Shown in pieces: positions 33,756 through 44,768 of a stretch of DNA of 64,000 nucleotides. This stretch comes from Cantharellus purpuraceus (Eukaryota > Basidiomycota > Agaricomycetes > Cantharellales > Hydnaceae). A program made the position numbers and the translations under genes. The stretch is taken from contig JALBUN010000049.1 in NCBI GenBank assembly GCA_025174535.1, positions 806,001 to 870,000 of the forward strand, given 5' to 3'. The number at the start of each line of letters is the position of its first letter. The first letter of the stretch is position 1. The notes under the pieces are model-generated. The model saw nothing but the letters and a program-made list of their open reading frames with translations. It was not told where the DNA came from and ran no database searches.

Positions 33756-35835
33756 AATAAAAATGAAAATGATTATAAATTTCAGAACGGAGAAAGAATG
33801 AGGTGGAGTGATATTCCTTTGGAGTTTTTTGGGCAGGCTGGTAATTTCCCTTGACTTGTAATAAAATGGTGATGCGAAATAATAGAATCAGCATTAGTAA
33901 TGGAACTTAAAGATTCATAAGAGGGCCAGGTTTGTCTGGATAAGTGGAGTGAAAATCAGAGACAGATTCGGATGCGTGATCGAGTTTGGACGTGGAGATC
34001 CATGAAGACTCTTCATTGGTGCCTTCATATCCAGTCCATTTGACTAAGTACTGGAGCTTGCACTTGTATTGATGGTCGATCTTCAAGTCCAGGATCTCAG
34101 ATATCTCATATTCATTGTCTCCTTCGATGATGATCGGGGGAGGTGGAGGTTGCGTGCGACCAGAGATCTCGTTTGTGGTAGCGGGTTTGAGCATTGATAT
34201 ATGGAAGACCGGATGAACTGCTTGGAAGTGGTCTGGGAGGCAGAGGGTGAAAGACCTGCTGCCTGCATGAGCAATGACCTCATAAGGACCTAAGTATTTC
34301 TTGGAGAGTTTCTTCGATGGATGGGTGGTCTGGAAGTGTTCGGCCTTAATGAATACTTTGTCTCCAATTCGCAGGTCCAGAGCTGGAATGCGGCGTCGGT
34401 CTGCGAAGACTTGATATTGTTTCTGGGCATCGGAGATGGTTTCTTGGAGATGTTGGTGTAGTTGATCAAGGTTGGTTATGAATTGGTGGGCTTTGGTGGA
34501 GGCAAGTTCTTTCTTGGGGTGGACGGAGATGTTCGGATGGTAGCCTTTATTAGCAAAGAACAGAGAGACGCCGGTAGTCACGTTTGGAGCGTTGTTGTAG
34601 GCGAACTCTGCAATTGGAAGTAGATCAGCCCAGTTGTCTTGTTGATAGTTACAATAGATTTGGAGATATTGTTTCAGGGACTGATTCATTCATTCCATTT
34701 GTCCATCTCCTTCAGGATGGTATCCAGAGGTGAAATGAAGTTTCATGTCGAGAGCCTTTCCTAGTGTGCGGAAGAAGGAGGACATGAACTCCGAGCCCCT
34801 ATCGGATGTGACATGCGATGGGACTCCGTGTTTAGAGAATACATGGAGAATGAACAATTTAGCTAGCGAGGCAGAGGTGATGGTGTCATGCGTCGGAATG
34901 AATAGTGACTGTTTGGTGAACCTGTCGACAATCACGAGTATGGTGTCATATCCAAGCGATGGGGGAAGCTTCTCTATGAAATCCATGGAGATGGAGTTCC
35001 ATGGTTGCTCTGGGATCAGAAGTTGCTTAAGCGTTCTGTAGGGTTTGTGCCTTTGCAATTTTGAGCGCATACACATAGTGCAGGAGTTACAGTAGTGTTG
35101 GATGTATTCCCACATTTTTGGCCATACATAGTCTCGTCGGATTAATCCTTGTGTGCAATTTTGCCCGAAGTGGCCGGAGATTGGGTGATCATGATAATAC
35201 TGCAAAACTTGGAGTCGGAGGCCATTGGCGTCAGGGACATATATCCGGTCATTGTGTCGGAGGTGCCCTTCAGGGTCAAGTGACCATTTTGGATCAGAAG
35301 GGTTGTCCAAGTGTTTAACTGCAATAGGATCAGATTGGAGTGATGAGCGGATGTCGGAGCAGAGTTAGTCGATGTCCATAATGGTGACAGCTCGGAGAGT
35401 GGGAGTCATGAGGGTGGATGCTTGTAGGGACGATGCCAGCTGCTCGTTAGTGAACACAGGATGAAAGTTGTGTGGGTTTACAGTGGCATAGTCGCTATTC
35501 CCCTCTTTAGGGTAGACGTCCCAGCGTCTAGTTAACACGTCGGGCTTTGCTCCGAGTCAACCTGGACGGAAACGGATAATGAGATTGAACTGAGATAGGT
35601 ATTCGGACCATCGGACCTGTCTCCGGGTGAGCAGTTTCATTGTGGAGAAGTATTCCAAGTTCTTGTGGTTGGTTATGACGTCCACCGGATCAGAGGGGCC
35701 TTCAAGGTAGTGTCTCCATATCCGGAAGGCTTCATATATGGCAAGGAGCTCTTTGTCATGGACGTCATAGTTCAGTTTGGGGGGCGTAAATGTATGCGAG
35801 TGAAAAGCGATCAGGTGGACTTGTCCGTCGTCCGG

Positions 35836-37250
35836 TGTCGGTTTGCTTAAGGAATAGATCCTATAAGCCTGCGCGCAACGGTCCTAGCAAACAGACGGTG
35901 TGTAACGCAGTTGTTCAGCACTCCAAAGATCAATCAGGGCGAGGGGTACGTAACAGGGAAGTGGGATAGTGCTCTGTGGTTGGATGAGGATGGGAGCAAA
36001 AGGTCGGTCCCGATGGCTGATCGTGCTCTGTGACTGGATGACAATGCGGAGCCCGGTTGGGAGGTACGCGAAAGCTGGTTTCAGGAGAATCAACCTCTCG
36101 GTGGTGGAGGGAAATCTGATCGTTGAACCAAGGTGTTTTACCTCAGTGTAGAGATGATGGATTGTGATGTAGAGCGTAGAGCGTAGACTTAGAGCGTGGA
36201 CTTTGACTTTAGAGCGTTGGCTGAAAACTTGTTGATTGATTCCAAAGGCGAAAACTAGCGCCCTTTTATATACAAATCCCCAGGGCACAACGACACAATA
36301 TGAGGAGCAAATGATGCGATATGATGCAAGAAATGCTGATCAAGCCAGCTGACGAAGCGTGTGAAGTTGAACTACTAAAGGGGAAATCATGGAGAAATGA
36401 AACGACAGATAGGGGTAATCTTTGTAAGAATAGGGGGTGATGAGTAATAAAAGAACCAAAAATAGAACAAGGATGAGTAAGTCGTGTATGAATGAATTAA
36501 AAGATGAAACAGGGGTGAGTCATATAAAAGAACAATAGAAACGTCCACCAATACCATCTTCCCTACGGCTCCGAAGGTTAATTGACCCTGAGTCACATGA
36601 GGACTTCAGTCAGCATCCACAACAAATACTCCTTATTGTCTTAGTGATCCGTCTCCATATGGTATCCCGCTCCAAGAGTATTTGGTCCCTTTGCCTGACA
36701 TGATGTAACCTGAGTCGGATTGAAGTGGGAGGATAGGTCGGCAATGGCGACTGAAATTCTACCTCACGTTCGACTCTTCTATCCGTGTTACGATATAGAG
36801 GTGAAATGTCGAGGAATGTATATGGTTCAACGGAATTGTGAAAGAATATGGGATCGCCAATGGCATAAGAGAGACATGGTAGGGATCTTGGACGTTGAAA
36901 GAGTTTTGGAAGTATTTTGACACGTGGAGGTGGCTTAACATGCCCGTGGAGCTCGGCGTATTTTTGATAGTCCTCTGTGTCCAGAGACCAGTGTGACGTA
37001 TTATTAGAAGTGATGTTGGAGAGGGGAATAGAATGGGAAGCCATGTGAATGATGATGAAAGGATCGGTGTGAATAGAAGGCTGATAATGATTGATGGCGA
37101 TGAAACACGAGTGACAATCGATGGCTAGAATTAGAGACTGAGGTAGAGAGGGAGTTGCGGCGCTATTTAAAAGTTGATACGAAAAGACGCTGGCGGAGTT
37201 GGACTGTCAGAGTGGTTCGATATGCGTCCTCGATGCGTCCTGGCTCGTCA
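35836..37250 (-). mobile_element. Beta solo LTR in E2 pol
   Basis: 1,415 bp in reverse orientation, flanked by CCGG (35832-35835 and 37251-37254). Keeps the 144-aa beta ORF at 37044-36610. Excising it rejoins the RNase H segment LLETDASDYALATILSIIS to DDGQVH. Confidence 0.88.
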
Positions 37251-38873
37251 CCGGAGAGATGATGGACAGGATCGTGGCAAGTGCATAGTCGGAGGCATCA
37301 GTCTCTAATAGGATAGGAATGTCTGAAACCCAATGAGTCAGTATTGGAGCGGAAGTAAAGGCCTTTTTCAAGGTCTCAAAGTTCTGTCTACATTCATCAG
37401 TGAAATTCCATTGGGTACCCTTCCTAGTGAGTCGGGTGAGTGGAACAGTGATATCGGAGTAGCCATGAATAAAGTGGCGGTAGAAGTTGGTGAACCCGAG
37501 GAAGGACTGTACATCCTTAACTTTCCGGGGTTCTGGCCATTCCTGTATGGCTTTGATTTTGTCATCGGACATTGTCAATCCTGCCGGGGAGAGGATATAG
37601 CCTAGGTATTCAACCAAGTCGGAGTGGAATTCACATTTGTCAGCACGGGTGAAGAGGCCATGTTTTCGGAGACGTCAGAGTACCTCTCGGACATGTGTCC
37701 GATGTTCTTCTTTGTTGTCCGAATATACCAAAATGTTGTCTAAGTAAACAAGGACGGTCACATCGAGGAGGTCGGTGAAGGTGTCATTCATGAACCTCTG
37801 GAAAGCGGCCGGAGCATTGGTTAGTCCGAAGGGCATGACGCACCACTCGAAAGATCCATATCGTGTGTGGAAGGTCGTTTTCCATTTGTTGCCTTCTCGG
37901 ATACGGACTAGATGGTAGGCATGTTGGAGATCTATTTTGGAGTAGATCTTAGCCTTTCGAGGACTCTCAAGTAGGTCCGCGGTGCAGGGTATCGGGTATC
38001 AGTCTTTCTTGGTGATCTTGTTGAGTCCACGGAAGTCGACGCATAGATGGAGTGATCCGTCTTTTTTGTGGACAAATAGGACCGGAGCTCCATGAGGAGA
38101 TAGGGATGGGCGGATGAAGCCTGTGGCCAAGTTCTCCTCTGTGAATGTTCGGAGAGCCAATAGCTCTTTTTGTGATAGCGAGTAGATAGGGCCAAGCGGA
38201 GGGGTGGAGTTGTCATCCAGTTCAATCTTGAGATCGTATGGTCAGTGTTCTGCTAGGGAGTTGGCTTTAGACTTGCTGAACACGTCAGCGAACTCATGAT
38301 ACTCCTTGGGAACCATAGATAGGTCTGGTGGAGTGGATCGGGCAGAACGAGCGGTGAGGAACATCGGATCGGAGAGGTGGACCTGGAATGTGTAAGAACC
38401 GTCCAGCTTGCTTAGTCTGGCGAAGACCATAGCGTCCACCATCGATATAAATGGAGGGGTAGATGGAGTATCTATTGGAGCGGAGTCAGCGGAGGCAGAA
38501 GATAATTTCGCACCTATAGTTGCTGGTGACGTCGGGGATGACACAGCCTGTGCTGGAGAACGGAATGTGATATGGCCCAATGCCCAGTCAATCAATGGAT
38601 TGTAGCGGGTGAGCCAGTTATGTCTGAGAACCACAGAACAGCTGGAGTCAAGCAGAGTAACATAGAATGTAAGGGTCTGGATTTCTCTGACAGAAAAACG
38701 GATAGACAAATCTATAGCTTGTGAAATAACAGCATTAGTAGTACCGTCAAATAATCGGAGTGGTATCGGAGTTATGGTGTATGTATGGAGTTTATGTAAA
38801 TTGGAAAAAGAGGAATTGAGGAAACAGTGAGTAGAACCAGAGTCAATTAATGCTTGAATAGCGGTATTGGGAA

Positions 38874-39590
38874 TGGAGTCGGAGTGGACGAGGAGGGTAA
38901 GGGAGTTGGAGTGGACGAGGAGGGTAAGGGAGTTGGAGTGGACGAGGAGGGTAAGGGAGTTGGAGTGGACGAGGAGGGTAAGGGAGTTGGAGTGGACGAG
39001 GAGGGTAAGGGAGTTGGAGTGGACGAGGAGGGTAAGGGAGTCGGAGTGGACGAGGAGGGTAAGGGAGTCGGAGTGGACGAGGAGGGTAAGGGAGTCGGAG
39101 TGGACGAGGAGGGTAAGGGAGTCGGAGTGGACGAGGAGGGTAAGGGAGTCGGAGTGGACGAGGAGGGTAAGGGAGTCGGAGTGGACGAGGAGGGTAAGGG
39201 AGTCGGAGTGGACGAGGAGGGTAAGGGAGTCGGAGTGGACGAGGAGGGTAAGGGAGTCGGAGTGGACGAGGAGGGTAAGGGAGTCGGAGTGGACGAGGAG
39301 GGTAAGGGAGTCGGAGTGGACGAGGAGGGTAAGGGAGTCGGAGTGGACGAGGAGGGTAAGGGAGTCGGAGTGGACGAGGAGGGTAAGGGAGTCGGAGTGG
39401 ACGAGGAGGGTAAGGGAGTCGGAGTGGACGAGGAGGGTAAGGGAGTCGGTGTGGACGAGGAGGGTAAGGGAGTCGGAGTGGACGAGGAGGGTAAGGGAGT
39501 CGGAGTGGACGAGGAGGGTAAGGGAGTCGGAGTGGACGAGGAGGGTAAGGGAGTCGGAGTGGATGAGGAGGGTAAGGGAGTCGGAGTGGG
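38874..39590 (-). repeat. In-frame 27-bp tandem array in E2 pol
   Basis: About 26 nearly identical 27-bp units, which code on the minus strand for DSLTLLVHS repeated, between the gag-pol junction and the protease. E3 has one such unit (SDSLTLLIYS) and E1 a trace. Differences are single-base and mostly block-wise (DS versus NS units at one end), as in unequal crossing-over. The complementary strand is also open (VGVDEEGKG repeated) but that is a by-product. Confidence 0.92.
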
Positions 39591-39680
39591 AAAGAGCGGA
39601 TGCGTTCAGGCAGACCTCGTTTGTCGTATGGGGAGTACCAATGCAGCCCTCAGCCCGTACGGAGGCTATAGGACTGCTTA

Positions 39681-41356
39681 CTATTTTTTTTGGTCCGTCG
39701 TGGCGTTGGCGGCGTGGCCCTTTGCCTTTGCTGCGGACGAGGTTGCCTTGTTGCAATCCTTGGCTTGGACGCTTGTTCGGAATCATGTCAGTATACAATA
39801 TTCTGATGTATATGAGATATACATCAGAATTTCAATGATACATAAAGCCAGGGAGTTACAATTTGGATATCTTAATAGATTTCGGATGTGTGAAATTTTC
39901 ATAAATATAAACATATATTCTATATTTTAATAAACTTTTAAAGATAAGACATTTGGTTGAGATGAACATAATCATTTACATGTACATAATAGGAATGTAT
40001 ATATGAATATAATTGGTATTATATAGGGTATTTAGATATACAAATACCAGGTGGGGATTAAAGATAGTTCAAATTATGTTACAAGTATTGTATAAGAAAG
40101 AATCAATGATATTTGGATGTTCCTTCAAGAGAGTTGCCACCACTAAATCAGGAAAAAAAGAATTATTTTTGAGAATTATGCCAAAATATCAAAATATGTT
40201 TTAATCTAGTATATTGTGTAAAATTTGAGAATCATGTTGAAATATGAAAATAAGTTTGAATTGAAGTGTATTGTATAAAATTTGAGGAAAATAGGTTGTA
40301 CATACGTATTTGTTGTATTTCTGAATAAGCGTCTTGGTGACCAGGCTTTCCGCAGAACAGACAGAGGTTGTTGTCCATGTGGTGCTGGCGTTCCTGCTGG
40401 GTAAGTTTCCCATCCTTTCCCAGCTTGGTGGAGAGGTCCAGAGTACTCTTGCAAGCTCTGGAGTTATTGCTGGTACCAGAGTTATTCTGACTGGAACCGG
40501 AAGCGGCAGCATTACCAGTGTTTGACTTCTGGCCTGAGTTGGCGGTGGCCCGCTTATTGGACCCCTTGTTGGACTTTGGGGTCTTGTCCGATGATTTGTC
40601 CGATTTGTTGTTGGCTGAATTTTCGGATTGACGTTCCCAATAACGGGTGTTGATGGATTGGGCGAGCTTGTGGAGGGTAGCCAAAGTATCTGACTTACCG
40701 ATGCGTGATATCTCGTCCTTGATGCGGGATGGGAGTCCAACGTAAAATTGGCGTCGGAGTGCAGCGTCGCCCCATTGGACTTTCGGAGCTAGCTGCTGGA
40801 AACTCACAATGTATTTTGTGATTTTGTGATTTTCCTTCATCCAAAGTTGATCGAGTTCGTTCTCGGCATTGGCCTCAGGGTTGTAAGGACCAAAATTGGT
40901 CTGAAGTTTGGAGATGAAGTCGGAGTAGTCCTCTGACCATATCGGGTCATCGGAGTTGTCCATGAGTGCTGGCTCAAAGTAGTCCAGTGCGGTGCCCTTG
41001 AGATAGGACATGGTGAAGGTGACCTTCACCCAATCGGATGTGAATGCGTCGGGGCGGTTGCGGAAATTCAACCAGCATTGCACCAAGAACGGCTGGAGTT
41101 TGCGCGGATTGGAGCCATCGAATGGGTCGGGTTCTCGGACCTTGGTCTGGGACTTAGGGGCTTGTGGGTTACGGATGCTGCTAGCGAGCAGGGAGATGGC
41201 TTGCGCCAGATTTGGAGAGGGTGGGGTGTCATCTTCTTCATTGATGGCCTCTATATGGTCTGTCGGTTCCTCGACGACCTCGGGGATGGTGTCGATGCTG
41301 GGGGCGGGTACCTCGACAATTCGTGCGCATTCGGAATTGGCGGTGGATCATGGCAT
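39681..41356 (-). pseudogene. gag: E2 gag (decayed, split in the zinc knuckle)
   Basis: ATG at 41356, followed at codon 3 by TGA. The frame 41086-40333 encodes most of the capsid (MSYLKGTALDYFEPALMDN, RRQFYVGLPSRIKDEISRIG) up to CLFCGKPGHQ. There a 564-bp MITE-like element (39769-40332) separates it from AKDC-type sequence and the A8/TAG end at 39681-39691. Confidence 0.85.
39769..40332. mobile_element. MITE-like non-autonomous DNA transposon in E2 gag
   Basis: 564 bp and AT-rich, with terminal inverted repeats ACGCTTGTTCGGAA / ACGCTTATTCAGAA and duplication CTTGG (39764-39768 and 40333-40337). Removal rejoins KPGHQ to AKDC-type sequence exactly. Inside near the left end is a perfect 14-bp-arm hairpin (ATTCTGATGTATAT, loop GAG); near the right end a TATTGT(G/A)TAAAATTTGAG motif is duplicated. 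It codes for no protein, and its base composition is unlike its host element. Confidence 0.82.
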
Positions 41357-41388
41357 TGGTAGGAGTGAGTATGGCAGTTCGAATATAC

Positions 41389-41929
41389 TGTTACGCACTA
41401 GGTCCGATTGGGGGTCAGAGATTGGATCGGAGGTTGGGTTGGAGTTAGGGTCGGAAGTTGGGTCGGGGTCGGAGTACATCGTGGGGGTCAGAATGGACTT
41501 GGCTTCAGCTTATGTGCTGCGCCCTCACTAATACCGGTGTCCGAGATTTCGGAGACGGGGTACGACTTTAGAGAGTTAGGATTGGACTTAGAAGCTAGGC
41601 GTGATTCGATATTTGAACTGGGGAATGAAGTCCCCAGTCGGGCAACTTAAATACATATTTGAAATCTAATAATAATTACTCCGGTGATGGGTCTCCGAGG
41701 CCGATGGCCTTATGTGAGTATGTCTGAGTCTGACGGGGACAGATGTCTGGGTTCCTATGGTGATGCTGATGCATCAATTGGAACCGGAGGCGGATGGGTG
41801 GAATCGGCAGTGACAATCAGACAGGTAAACGGAGACGTAGTGGTTTCCAAATGGAGTATAGATTTCATATGCACGGGGATCTGAGTGGATCAGACGGGGA
41901 TCTGGTCGTTAATGAATATAGTCATAACA
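41389..41929 (-). repeat. E2 5' LTR
   Basis: 541 bp alpha LTR in reverse orientation; the primer-site candidate lies just outside it at 41375-41386 (minus strand ATATTCGAACTG). The complementary LTR segment is at 41609-41620, with one transition difference. Confidence 0.9.
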
Positions 41930-42235
41930 TTATTAGATTTCAAATATGTATTTAAGCTGTCCGACTGGGGACTTCATCCCCAGTTCGAATATCAAATCAC
42001 GCCTAGTTCCTAAGTCCGATCCTAACTCTCTAAGTCGTACTCCGTCTCCGAAATCTCAGACACCGGTATTAGTGAGGGCGCAGCACATAAGCTGAAGCCA
42101 AGTCCGTTCAGACCCCCACGATGTACCCTGACTCCTTCTCCGACTCCGACCAGACCTCCAACCAAACCTCCGACCAAACCTCTGACCAAACCTCTGACCC
42201 AATCTCCAACCCCGAATCGGACCTAGTGCGTAACA
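41930..42235 (+). repeat. E1 3' LTR, second half
   Basis: Resumes with the TTATT duplication and TAGATTTCAAATATG, and ends GTGCGTAACA at 42235. Together with 29727-29988 it makes a 563-bp LTR. Confidence 0.88.
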
Positions 42236-42557
42236 CACTTCTACCCATCTTCTGCACACCAGTGTGACTAGAGTGACATACGATGTCATCCTCTATCTCA
42301 GTAACTGTTGATTACCAGTTCAAGGATCTTTTACAGTTGTGTAACTGTACTGGATTGCACTTGATTCCTGCTTTGGGCGTGAGTGTAGTATCTGCCTCAC
42401 ATGACTACAAATCTACAGGGTGAGATTGTCTGTCAATAGTCCTGCCATTAGTGCTCTTTGTTTAAGTTACTAGTGTGTACTGCCTTTACAGAGCATTAGA
42501 AGGTTGAACTCATGTGAAGCAGTTGCTAGACTACTTCACACATTGCTGTTACCTGCT
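42236..42557 (-). repeat. Inverted gamma fragment, right part
   Basis: Continues the gamma sequence interrupted at 20205 (CACTTCTACCCATCTTCTGC to CTGTTACCTGCT) and is cut off by the E3 5' LTR. Confidence 0.8.
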
Positions 42558-43074
42558 TGTTATGACTATATTCATTAACACCCAGATCCCCATCTGATCC
42601 ACTCAGATCCCCACGCACATGAAATCTATACTCCATTTGGAAACCATCACGTCTCCGATTGTCACCACCAAATCTTGCCCATCCATCTCTGGTTCCAATT
42701 GATGCATCAGCATCACCATAGGAACCTGGACATCCATCCCTGTCGGACTTGGACATACTCATGTAAGGCCATCGGCCTCGGAGACCCATCACCAGAGTAA
42801 TTATTATTAGATTTCAAATATGTATTTAAGTTGCCCGACTGGGGACTTCATCCCCAGTTCAAATATCAAATCATGCCTAGTTCCTAAGTCCGATCCTAAC
42901 TATCTAAGTCGTACTCCATCTCTGAAATCTTGGACACCGGTATTAGTGAGGGTGCAGCACATAAGCTGAAGCCAAGTCCGTTCCGACCCCCATGACTCAC
43001 CCCGATTCCCACCCCGACTCTGACTCAACCTCCAACCCAATCTCCGACCCCCCAATTGGACCTAGTGCATAACA
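42558..43074 (+). repeat. E3 5' LTR
   Basis: 517 bp alpha LTR (TGTTATGACTATATTC to GTGCATAACA). The left flank is gamma DNA; no matching duplication is found at the far end of E3. Confidence 0.85.
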
Positions 43075-43106
43075 GTATATTCCAACTGCCATACTCACTC
43101 CTACCA

Positions 43107-44768
43107 ATGCCATGATCCACCGCCAATTCTGAATGTGCATGAACTGTCGAGGTGCCTGCTCCCAGCATTGACACCATCCCTGAGGTCATCGAAGAACTGA
43201 TGGACCACATAGAGGCCATCAATGAAGAGGACAACACTCCGCCCTCCCCAAACCTAGCGCAAGCCATCTCCCTGCTCACCAGCAGCATCCATACACCACA
43301 AGTTCCTAAGTCCCGGACCAAGGTCCAGGAACCTGACCCATTCGATGGCTCCAATCCGCTGTTATGACTATATTCATAAACGCCCAGATCCCCGTCCAAT
43401 CCACTCAGATCCCTGCACATATGAAATCTACACTCCATTGGGAAACTGTCATGTCTCCATTTATCTGTCCAATTGTCACCGCCAAATCTCACCCATCTGT
43501 CTGGTTCCAATTGATGCATCAGCATCACCATAGGAACCTGGACATCCATCCCTGTCAGACTTGGACATACTCATGTAAGGCCGTCGGCCTCGGAGACCCA
43601 TCACCAGAGTAATTATTATTAGATTTCAAATATGTATTTAAGTTGCCCGACTGGGGACTTCATCCCCAGTTCGAATATCAAATCATGCCTAGTTCCTAAG
43701 TCCGATCCTAACCCTCTAAGTCATACTCTGTCTCTGAAATCTCGGACACCGGTATTAGTGAGGGTGCAGCACATAAGCTGAAGCCAAGTCCGTTCCGACC
43801 CCCATGACATACCCCAACTCCCTCTCCAACTCCGACCCAACCTCTGACCCCCAATCGGACCTAGTGCGTAACATCCGTGCAAGCTCCAACTGTTCTTGGT
43901 GCAATGCTGGTTAAATTTCTGTGACCGCCCTGATGCATTTACATCTGATCAGGTGAAGGTCACCTTTGCCATGTCCTATCTCAAGGGCACCACACTGGAC
44001 TACTTCAAGCCAGTGCTGATGGACAACTCTGATGACCTGATATGGTCAGAAGACTACTCTGACTTCATCTCTGAACTTCAGACCAATTTCAGTCCTTACA
44101 ACCCTGAGGCCAACACCAAGAATGAACTTGATTGACTTCGGATGAAGGAAAATCACAAAATCGCAAAATACATTGTGAGTTTCCAGCAGCTAGCTCCGAA
44201 AGTCCAATGGGGCAACACTGCACTCTGATGCCAATTTTATGTTGGTCTCCCATCCCACATCAAGGATGAGATATCACACGTTGGTAAGCCGGATACTTTG
44301 GTAAACCTTCACAAGCTCGCCCAATCCATCGACACCCGTTATTGGGAATGTCAATTGGAGGTCTCCCACGAAAACTCAGCTAACAACAAATCAGACAAAT
44401 CATTGGACAAGACCCCAAAGTCCAACAAGGGGTCTGACAAGAAGACCACCACCAACTCAGGCCAGAAGTCAAACACTGGTAACACCGCTGCTTCTGGTTC
44501 CAGTCAGAACAACTCCGGAAGCAGCAATAACTCCGGAGCTTGCAAGAGCACTCCAGACCTCTCCACCAAGCTGGGGAAGGATGGCAAACTTACCCAGCAG
44601 GAACACCAGTGCCACATGGACAACAACCTCTGTCTGTTCTGTGGAAAACCTGGCCACCAAGCCAAGGATTGCAACAAGGCAACCTCATCCACAGCAAAGG
44701 CAAAGGGCCATGCTGCCAATGCCATGACAGACAAGTCTGACATCAAAGCAACAGACCCAAAAAAATAG
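43107..44768 (+). pseudogene. gag: E3 gag, split by a solo alpha LTR
   Basis: ATG CCA TGA start as in E1. Interrupted at 43360-43873; the capsid (43896 onward) and knuckle CLFCGKPGHQAKDC (about 44632-44675) follow. The frame 44298-44768 is open to DPKK and the stop TAG, straight after A7 (44759-44765). Confidence 0.85.
43360..43873 (+). mobile_element. Solo alpha LTR in E3 gag
   Basis: 514 bp, TGTTATGAC to GTGCGTAACA, flanked by TCCGC/TCCGT (one transition). Excising it rejoins the FDGSNP codons to the KLQ-type codons seen uninterrupted in E6 (63740-63770). It is a remnant of LTR-LTR recombination. Confidence 0.85.

Larger units (their letters stand above)
33907..39684 (-). pseudogene. pol: E2 pol with chromodomain (decayed and interrupted)
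   Basis: Reads right to left: frameshift junction at 39684, expanded DSLTLLVHS repeat (38874-39590), protease ALIDSGSTHCFLNSSF, RT (YLDN box near 37736), a beta LTR (35836-37250) in the RNase H region, integrase with HHCC finger and DDE residues, and chromodomain LQYLVKWTGYEGTNEESSW ending at 33907. Stops include one just after the protease linker (about 38240, CGA to TGA, shared with E1) and one after the integrase catalytic Glu (about 34690, CGA to TGA). The 33907-34689 and 34690-35310 frames remain open. Confidence 0.88.
29989..41929 (-). mobile_element. E2: alpha-family chromovirus inserted in the E1 3' LTR
   Basis: Complete minus-strand element with 541-bp LTRs (29989-30529 and 41389-41929) and duplication TTATT (29984-29988 and 41930-41934). 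It is itself invaded by two beta LTRs (31689-33116, 35836-37250) and a MITE-like element (39769-40332). The first 115 bp of its two LTRs differ at nine positions, all transitions and most at CpG. It holds the least damaged Zn2Cys6 ORF and an expanded repeat in pol. Confidence 0.9.
20206..42235 (+). mobile_element. E1: alpha-family Ty3/Gypsy chromovirus with nested insertions
   Basis: Flanked by 5-bp duplications CACTT (20201-20205 and 42236-42240) inside a gamma repeat. Order: 5' LTR, primer site, gag, pol (PR-RT-RH-IN-chromodomain), antisense Zn2Cys6 ORF, purine tract and 3' LTR. Nested inside are a beta LTR (22315-23735), a delta LTR (28300-29065) and the whole of E2 (29989-41929), which splits the 3' LTR. 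gag and pol carry several TGA/TAA codons, almost all from CGA, and the RT box reads YLDN. It cannot be autonomous now. Intact outer duplications show it arrived by transposition. Confidence 0.9.

Noticed and set aside
38874..39590. CRISPR-like array.
   Set aside because: Units are contiguous with no unique spacers, and the context is a eukaryotic retrotransposon.
38854..39930. Long plus-strand frame with VGVDEEGKG repeats (358 aa).
   Set aside because: Complement of the in-frame 27-bp array in E2 pol; a repeat whose unit length is a multiple of three and lacks stops on both strands gives such frames automatically.
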